A stretch of 64,000 bases of DNA from Erigeron canadensis. Its lineage: Eukaryota; Streptophyta; Magnoliopsida; Asterales; Asteraceae. Each line of letters begins with the position of its first letter. Positions within the stretch are counted from its first letter, which is position 1. This document shows, piece by piece, positions 57,191 through 64,000 of the stretch. The stretch covers positions 5,270,001 through 5,334,000 of the forward strand of contig NC_057764.1 in NCBI RefSeq assembly GCF_010389155.1, given 5' to 3'. The notes under the pieces were generated by a model. It ran no database searches. It saw nothing but the letters and a program-made list of their open reading frames with translations, and was not told the DNA's origin. The translations under genes were made by a program, and so were the position numbers.

Positions 57191-59476
57191 AATGTCCTTT
57201 CAACCACAGACTAATGTATTTAGGATAAATACTTCACTAATTTATTTAGGACTAATGTATTTTACCTTAGAAACTTATGATTTTTCTCTTTTGGTTAAAT
57301 GGAATAGTAATGAACTTTGATTTTACTCTTTTTTTATTATGCATATTGCTTATAAAGGTTGATTTTGGGATATTTTGTTGTTTATTTCTGTCATGGTTTT
57401 AGGAAACGTCGCTTTTAATCCTCCGAGAAATCTTCGAGCTCGCCTATCGGCTATCTTAGTTTTTTTATATGGCAAAAGATGGAATATATTTCAAAATTAG
57501 CAACAAGCTAGAAAAAATACTTACAAAATTGGTGGGGGGTGGGGAGAAAGAAAGAAAACAAATCAAAACAAAGATATAAAGTTACACCATTTATGTCAAT
57601 CATTCACTATTTCATGAGTCTTATTTGAAATGCATAAAAAGACACAGATTTAAATTCTTCATGTAATTTAAACAGGGGACGGTAGCATTTTCATGCAACA
57701 CTTCATTCATTTTCTTCCATAAGCACAAAATAGATATTTGAAATATTGCGTTGATAGTTTTCTTCCACATTAATTTTTCCAACTAAAGAGTGATGATTTG
57801 TAGCATGTGTTATTCAAGAAAAAATGAACTTCAATTCATTGAGGACTAGAGGTGTCATATATGTCCTTTCATGCGGCTACAATATCAACGAACCAAAGTA
57901 CCAACTATGAAACATATCACAACTGATTTCATGTTGAACTGAAATGGCTAGTTTATATGGAAGAAAACACAAAGTGAATCGCACAACTTTAGGCTATGGC
58001 ATAATAATAGAATGACTGATCATAATGAAGTTTTAGTAAAAAAAAAAAAAGAGGAAGAAAAAAAAAGATTAAAGTTGTTACAACAAAATACTTGATGTTT
58101 GATTTTAGGCATATAATTGTGTTAATATGCATGATGTGTTTGTGACTTGTGACCAAATTTGTAATTATGAGTAAAGTTCTTATTTTAAATTCATTATGAT
58201 TTCATTTTATAATATAATGTTTGAACTAACATAATTATAATAAATTTGTATCTCGGTAATGCAATTTAGATATTTGTTTTAGCATGTTTTTTTTGAAGTA
58301 GTTAATTAAATTATAGATTGAATTGTATGAAAGATAACTTATTAAACGTAATTTGAACTACAATATACAAACCTTGTGCTAGACTGCTAGTTATATACAG
58401 TATTTTTTTAGTAGTCCCGAGGACCATAGGTTGGTTAACATAGACTCGGAACATCTGTTTTTGCCAAAATGATTTCTTAAAAGTCCACCAAACACATACA
58501 CACCTTTTTTAAAGACATGTTTAGTTGTTTACTATATACTGTAATATATACTATACATACACATAATTGTTGATAATGATTGATCATTTGTAACTCATTA
58601 TTTTAATAATTCTTCCAATATATTTATTTTATATCATGTGTAATTTATTAATTTTTTTTTAATTGTTATCATTTTATTGTGTTATGTGTCATAATCATAT
58701 TATTAAAATAAGTTTTAAATGATTGGTTAAGAAATTTAATCATTTTCTTAAAACTACACGGCTATACCTTTATTACTGGATGAAGATAACTCTTACATTA
58801 AAATAATAAAAAAGAATAAAAAACTAATTTATATACAACCAAATGATTGTTAAGTAAATGATTATTTAAATAATAGTCAAGTGGATTTTACAACCTTCAC
58901 CAAAAGGTTGATAGCCTTGCCTGTTTTTATCCCAAAACTTTATTCTTATCTATATCTTTATTTATTTGTAGTTTTAATATATTAGTAATCATTTGTTGAC
59001 TGACTGTCTTCGTCTGGCTTCTGCACATCAAGGTGAAGCTTCCTTTACTACTTTCGACATATATTATATTTAGGCACAGGATTAAAACCACCACGCAAAA
59101 TTCAACCCGACTAAGGTATTTGCGGTGACGTCGTCGTTAATACTCTGACACTGACAGGGGGCCCGCTATTTTCTCTGCCAGATTTACCATTACGGACATG
59201 GGCCCGCAGTATTAGCAGCGACGTCATCGCTAATACTTCCTGATCGGGGTTTGACTTTTTTTAGCCTGATGGGCTTACGCTCCTCGTATATTTATGCTAA
59301 TAAAGTCAACATGAACTACTTGTCAAAATCCATGTCCTGTATGGCTATATTTGTTTTGATTTTACGAGATGTCGAGATACATGCAAGACTTGATTAATTA
59401 ACAAGAGAAGTACGAGTAACGAGTACTGCATAAATGATTACCAAGATCCATGCTAAAGGGAATGAAGCGGCAACAC
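57191..59476. other. AT-rich intergenic DNA
   Basis: No gene is seen. At 59110-59230 two related GC-rich words, GGTGACGTCGTCGTTAATACT and, further on, GCGACGTCATCGCTAATACT (each given in part), flank GGGCCCGC sequences, probably a DNA-transposon subterminal remnant. Confidence 0.4.
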
Positions 59477-60021
59477 TACTTTGTTGGATATTTTAGTGTA
59501 ATTGGGTTAACTTGTTTGATCAGTATTGTCATAATAATACATCATATAGGATTGGTGGTGCGGAGTGCACGCCTATTTGAATTTATTATGACCTTAGGGG
59601 CGAAGCCCTTAAGGTACGGGGGTCCGGGGGCATCGCCCCTGGGAGCGGGGTCCAAGGGGCGGCAGCCCCTGGCGGGGTCCAAGGGGTAGAGCCCCTGGCT
59701 GGGGTCGAGCTGGTTCGAAAATTAAAATTTCGGAACTTGAGGGACTAAAAATGGCAATTTCGAAACCTTGCAAATAACTGCCTTCTGGTGGATTTATACA
59801 ACCCGTAACAAACTTTCTAATCATTCTTTTTCTTTCTTCTTTCTGGTTCTTTTCTCTCAAATAATAAACACACAGAACGTACTTAATTCTCTGAATTGTA
59901 TCCGATTGAATAGTTTGGGTGAACCGCCAAATTGATTCAATCTGAAAGTGATTACACGCCTTTCAGAGTTTGATTATATCCGGTTATCTGTTCGTTATTC
60001 ACGAATTTCCCCAACATACTT
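59477..60021 (+). mobile_element. Solo LTR (535 bp) with GC-rich palindromes
   Basis: The LTR is 59482-60016, from TGTTGGATA to CCCCAACA, with TACTT on both sides (59477-59481 and 60017-60021). 59600-59700 contains repeated GGGGCGAAGCCC, GGGGCATCGCCCC, GGGGCGGCAGCCCC and GGGGTAGAGCCCC hairpins, far more GC-rich than anything nearby. Open frames on both strands here are artefacts of that composition. The superfamily is not certain. Confidence 0.9.
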
Positions 60022-60301
60022 CCCTTAGGTGATTCGGTTTTCAGGCTATTTCCATGGCTCGCTTAAAAAACTTTTACCACGCACGAATTTTCACTATGTA
60101 TGGAGTTTTTATATGAAAATATGTATTAATTATTATATTTTAGTGTTAGCTAACAATTATCATAATTATGGTTTTTTTAATCGTACAACGTACGAGTTTA
60201 ATCTAATGTACAACAACATTTTCATGTTTTTTCACCCTTCACAACCACTCATACTCTATATGTTTACACTTTAAAAAATACAATATATTTCATATTTATG
60301 G

Positions 60302-60650
60302 ATGATATTGAAGAGTTGTTATCATCATCAAGTTCCGATACTAGTTCAAAAGGTTCGACGGATTCAGATGAGGCAATCTATAGTGTCGTTGCTTTGACCA
60401 TTTGTACGATGATATAAGCTGCGGAGAAAGATGAGGAAGATGATGTTGGAGTGGTTTTTAGAAGAAAATTAAGTGGTTGACCAACGTCGTCAACACGTGG
60501 CAAACAAGCGGTTGATGCACTTTTAATTTTACTTTGATGATGAACAGGTATTCGACGGAATGGATTTTAGGAAGCGATATTTTGAGACAAACTTACATAC
60601 AATGAACCAAAACAAAGTTTCTTTCCTACAATACTAGATGAAGACAAGTT
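60302..60650 (+). pseudogene. Harbinger-type transposase N-terminal remnant
   Basis: It starts ATG (MDDIEELLSSSSSDTSS...). After stops near 60416 and 60478 it continues DQRRQHVANKRLM.F-stop-FYFDDEQVFDGMDFRKRYF. The acidic/Ser-rich start and the F.RRYF block fit the N-terminus of PIF/Harbinger nuclease proteins. At least three stops are present and the catalytic DDE part is absent. It is cut by the solo LTR at 60667. Confidence 0.5.
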
Positions 60651-60661
60651 AAATACACACA

Positions 60662-61689
60662 CAGATTGTTGGAGTCATGTTACTCACATATTACAAGAAA
60701 TATTTGAAGATGACAAACAACTTAGAGAAATACTTAAAGTCTTGGTTCTGGAGCTGAGTCAGCTTGGATGCTCCCAAGCTGAGTCAGCCTGATCATCTTT
60801 ACTGAAAGATGGTATCTCTCAAGCTGCATCTATAATGAACAAAACACTTGGTCTGAATCAAAGATGAAGAACAAGGATAGAAGATCACGCTGATGGGTGG
60901 AAGCCAGCTTGAGTCTTAAAGTCAGCTTGAAGGTACATATTCAGCCTGGAGTCTTGCAAGTGCTCTAGTGTTGTTACAACTTTGTATATATCATCACTCA
61001 ACTGGATAAGCACCAGAAAGGACATTCTAGAAGTGCCAATTGTTTATTGTAAACATTCTATGAGGTGTCCATTTAGTTGTTGCACGATCAACCTTGACAA
61101 GCACATGGGAACAAAAAGGACAACATCACTATCACCAGGTACTGATCATGCAGAGACCATCAGATCAAGACACGTATAAAGAAATGGACGGCATCCAAGG
61201 CATGGTTGATGCCTATATAAACCCTCCTTGATGTCTCAAGAATGTGTGCATCCTTTCATTAACTCTCGCAACGATTAGAGCTATTAGCTTGGATCCGTGT
61301 TGTACTCAGCTTAGGCTAGTAAAGTTAATTGACAAAGTTGTAACTTGCTATTCAACCAAGTAGTTAAATTTTTAGGCTAATATGTTCCACAACTACTTGT
61401 GATTCTTTTCATTCATTAATAAAAAAATCAGCTAAAAATCAGCTTGCACTTTGTTATTGGACTACACTTTACTTTACTTTCTTTATATTCTGTTTATTTT
61501 ACTTACTGTTTCATTAATTTGATTAATCTTAAGCTGAACATGAACAAATACTTTAACATAACTTCAATTCCGTATTAAAAGTATTTCCAAGCTAATTAAG
61601 TTAAAAGTTGTATTCACCCCCCCCCCCCTCTACAACTCTTGAAGACATCTTAAACCATCCTGTTATCTTCTTGGAGACCTATCACAGAT
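60662..61689 (+). mobile_element. Probable solo LTR (about 1.0 kb)
   Basis: It starts TGTTGGAGTC at 60667. My end is ...ACCTATCA at 61684, with CAGAT on both sides (60662-60666 and 61685-61689). A TATA-like CCTATATAAACC lies at about 61210, repeated CAGCTTGAG/CAGCTTGAAG words at 60740-60950, and a C10 run near 61618. An alternative end at 61634 (CTCTACA) lacks a target duplication. Confidence 0.6.
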
Positions 61690-61707
61690 TCTTTTCCTTT
61701 TATTTAA

Positions 61708-62039
61708 CGAGCATGGTACCCGCGCAATGCGGCGGCGGTAACGGCGACGACGGTATAGTGGGGTTGGTGACGCGTGGTGATGACATCGACAATTGTGTCG
61801 AGTGGTGTAAGTTGATATTAAGATAATAGAACCATTTTATAAGATAAGGACTTAGAATGTAAATTAGCAAGATAAGGGTTTAGGATGTAAATTAATTCAT
61901 TAAGGGCAAATTTGGTAATTTATAAAAACCCTTCCATGGTGTGGTGTTTATTAAGGACATTTTGGTAATTTCGCATGTAACATTTTGGTAACACTTTTCA
62001 TTTTGAAGGGGGTGTATAATCTTTAATAAGGAGTATAGA
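61708..62039 (-). mobile_element. Short Helitron, family H1, copy 4 (332 bp)
   Basis: On the minus strand it begins A|TCTATACTCC and ends with hairpin CCGCATTGCGCGG, then CTCG|T. The GC-rich block is like 55350-55436 (inverse). Confidence 0.6.
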
Positions 62040-63392
62040 TATGTATATATTAACTACTCATTTGGTTAATTAATATTTAACATAAGTACATATAAGATTT
62101 GGGCTGAAACTTTGGGTTCGGTCAAATATTTAGTGGATTTAAATAAATAAACTAGTTAATTCATCGTTTGAGTCTATCAAATATTTGTCAAGCCATGTCC
62201 AATTAGTTCAAGTCTAGTCATGCTTTAATTCTTGATACAAGCTACTATAACATATATATATATATATAAAATATATGTTACTATATATAACGTGTCTAGG
62301 TTTATGTGTGTGACCCCGAAGACTCACATGATTTTAGTCATATAGTTATGTGTTGTACTTTGCATATAAAAACGGTTTTTGGGCGTATTGACTGTTACTG
62401 AGAGGAGAACTTTAAAGTTAAGCCTGTTTGGGTGGCAGTGCTGCCATATGGGTGACATCATTGGTCTTACATAACATAACGCATTTTGGGTGTATTGACT
62501 ATTAATGAGAGGAGAACTCAATAGTTAAACGTGTTCAGGTGGCAGTGCTGCCAAATGGGTGACCGACCTTCTGGGAAGTTTGTCTAAGCAACCAAAAAAA
62601 CAAAGTCATGGGCCTACAAGAAAAAAAGACAATATTGTGTTGTAGTAAAACGGGATGTTATAAGTGGTATCAGGGTAACCTTTAGGATTGTTAGTTGTGT
62701 ATGGCACATTGGTATGACTCAACGAGGACGTTGAGTTATGTTAAGGGGGTGAGAAAGCATCATCGCCATCATTGGTCTTACATAACATAACGCGTTTTAG
62801 AAGTATTAGTTGTGGATAAAAGAAGAACTCGACAAATAAGCGTGCTCGGCTGGTACCAACTATTTAGCTTCACGGGTACCTAAAATAGATCCAGAATTTC
62901 AAATGGGACTAAAGGACGAACTGGCCGAAACCTAACCTACAAACAAAGTCCAACAAACTAGAAAAGAAATAAAATAAAAGTGCAAATAACTCATCAAATA
63001 CATTATATTTCTTGTTTCAAATTTCGATTTGACTGGTCTTGTCCCTGAAACAGAACCCCTATAGGTCGTAGCCCAAGTTATGTTCATTTTTCCGAAGCCC
63101 CCGTTTAGTCTTACAATGTTGGGCCTCAAATATAAAATAATATCGCTCACAATATTAGTGACTTAACTGCAAGAAGCTCATAAAATGAAAATATATATAT
63201 ATTAAAATCATAAAATAATTATACGAGGATGATACGGAAAGTATTTCAGAAAACAATTAGACATGATAAACATGAAATAATTTAAGCTCTTATTATGTGG
63301 ATGATTCTGAAAGAAGTTCAGAATTAAACAAATTAAATACATGGAACAAATTAAGCTCTTAATAATAATCGTGGAAACTTAAAATAAAAGTT
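62040..63392. repeat. Intergenic DNA with a threefold repeated block
   Basis: A block with CTTACATAACATAACGC, GTATTGACT, GAGAGGAGAACT and GGTGGCAGTGCTGCC occurs at about 62377-62456, 62460-62563 and, diverged, 62775-62860. TAAGTGGTATCAGGG lies at about 62660, so an LTR-element origin is possible. No gene is supported. The promoter-distal side of the second GASA gene begins at 63392. Confidence 0.45.
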
Positions 63393-64000
63393 TTAAGGGC
63401 ATTTCTTCTTGTTGCCTCGAGTGGTCATCTCAGCGTAGCAAGCGCAAGACTCGTAGTTGCCAGAAGTGCCTGGAGGCACACAGTTGCACCTTCCACAACA
63501 TGTTCCGCACGCCCTCTTGCATAGGTTAGGTCTCTTTGATAGCTTGCACCTAATTGAACACGCCTCTCCGCAATCTACATTTTCAAAAAAATGCATTTTT
63601 TAAGCTAGCATACAATATACAAATAGAGAACAATTACTTATTGAAGTATATACTGTCCTTCTATTCAATACCTATCTTGACGGGTGTGTTTTTGTCAGCG
63701 TCATTCTGCGACAAAAGTTCACAAAATGTCATTAACAACAAAAAGCTAGAAAGGAATTAATTGTTGGAAACACAAATACTATTGATAAAGTACATGGTAT
63801 ACTTTTGATCAGCTAAAATAAAGAGTATATATGTATAGTTCTTTAGTAAGAAAGATGCTAGTAGTTACTTTAAAGCATGCATAATATGCAATGAACAAAA
63901 GAGAGAGAAAAATAAGGTAAAGATTAATTTACAAGTTCAATAGGATAAGAGGCTTGGACAAGTTGGAGGAGAAGTAGAGAAAGAAGAAGTGAAGCAACAA
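63393..64000 (-). CDS. GASA: Second GASA/Snakin gene, 5' end outside the window
   Basis: Exons are 63574-63393, 63705-63672 and from 63933 to the window edge (the signal peptide, LLLSLLLLQLVQA visible). All splice sites are GT-AG and in phase. The C-terminal domain has all 12 cysteines and differs from the 52145 gene at only a few positions (SIRC for VARC, K for H, G for S). The linker exon is shorter (11 full codons versus 15). Introns are shorter too (97 and 227 bases) and lack the MITE. Tandem duplication is the simplest origin. The start codon is beyond 64000. Confidence 0.93.

Noticed and set aside
59450..59860. Open frames on both strands
   Set aside because: Caused by the GC-rich palindrome block of a solo LTR.

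Overview
This is a plant nuclear window, AT-rich and dominated by transposable elements. Introns with GT-AG borders, plant gene families (COBRA-like, GASA/Snakin, MTA nucleosidase) and plant-type Copia, LINE, SINE, Helitron, pogo (Lemi1/Emigrant-type) and Harbinger elements all support a eudicot. Asteraceae is my guess from the style of the repeats; the sequence does not prove it.

Four host genes are readable. A complete COBRA-like gene (minus, 7185-9935, six exons, 435 aa) encodes a secreted, probably GPI-anchored wall protein. A complete 5'-methylthioadenosine nucleosidase gene (plus, 46525-49540, eight exons, 265 aa) belongs to the methionine/Yang cycle. Two GASA/Snakin genes lie on the minus strand in the same orientation. 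One is complete (52145-53225, 104 aa). The other runs off the right edge (63393 to beyond 64000). They look like a tandem pair pushed apart by transposons. Remnants include a receptor-kinase tail (about 13554-13893) and several transposase fragments.

The centre (20084-43330, about 23.2 kb) is one Ty1/copia insertion on the minus strand. It has two 326-bp LTRs, a matching 5-bp target duplication (TTAAT), an initiator-Met primer-binding site and a polypurine tract. Its gag-pol (34595-41844) is broken by stops and frameshifts. Its leader carries an unusual array of six near-perfect stem-loops built on one ACGATCT/AGATCGT motif. Its 3' untranslated region is present twice (about 20959-23126 and 32404-34291). 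Between the copies lies about 9.3 kb of unrelated DNA: the 3' end of a second Copia element, an open 427-codon coiled-coil gene resembling At4g38062, and two LINE-like elements meeting 3' end to 3' end at a short telomere-like repeat.

The flanks hold three solo LTRs with target duplications (14484-16537, 59482-60016, 60667-61684), a pogo element with a recognisable CENP-B-type helix-turn-helix remnant, a Harbinger deletion derivative that keeps its own promoter and first codons, a related Harbinger remnant, a family of short Helitrons, foldback MITEs (one nested in a Helitron, one in a GASA intron) and at least three SINE families. All exon borders were worked out by eye from splice signals, reading phase and family resemblance. 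No alignment was run.
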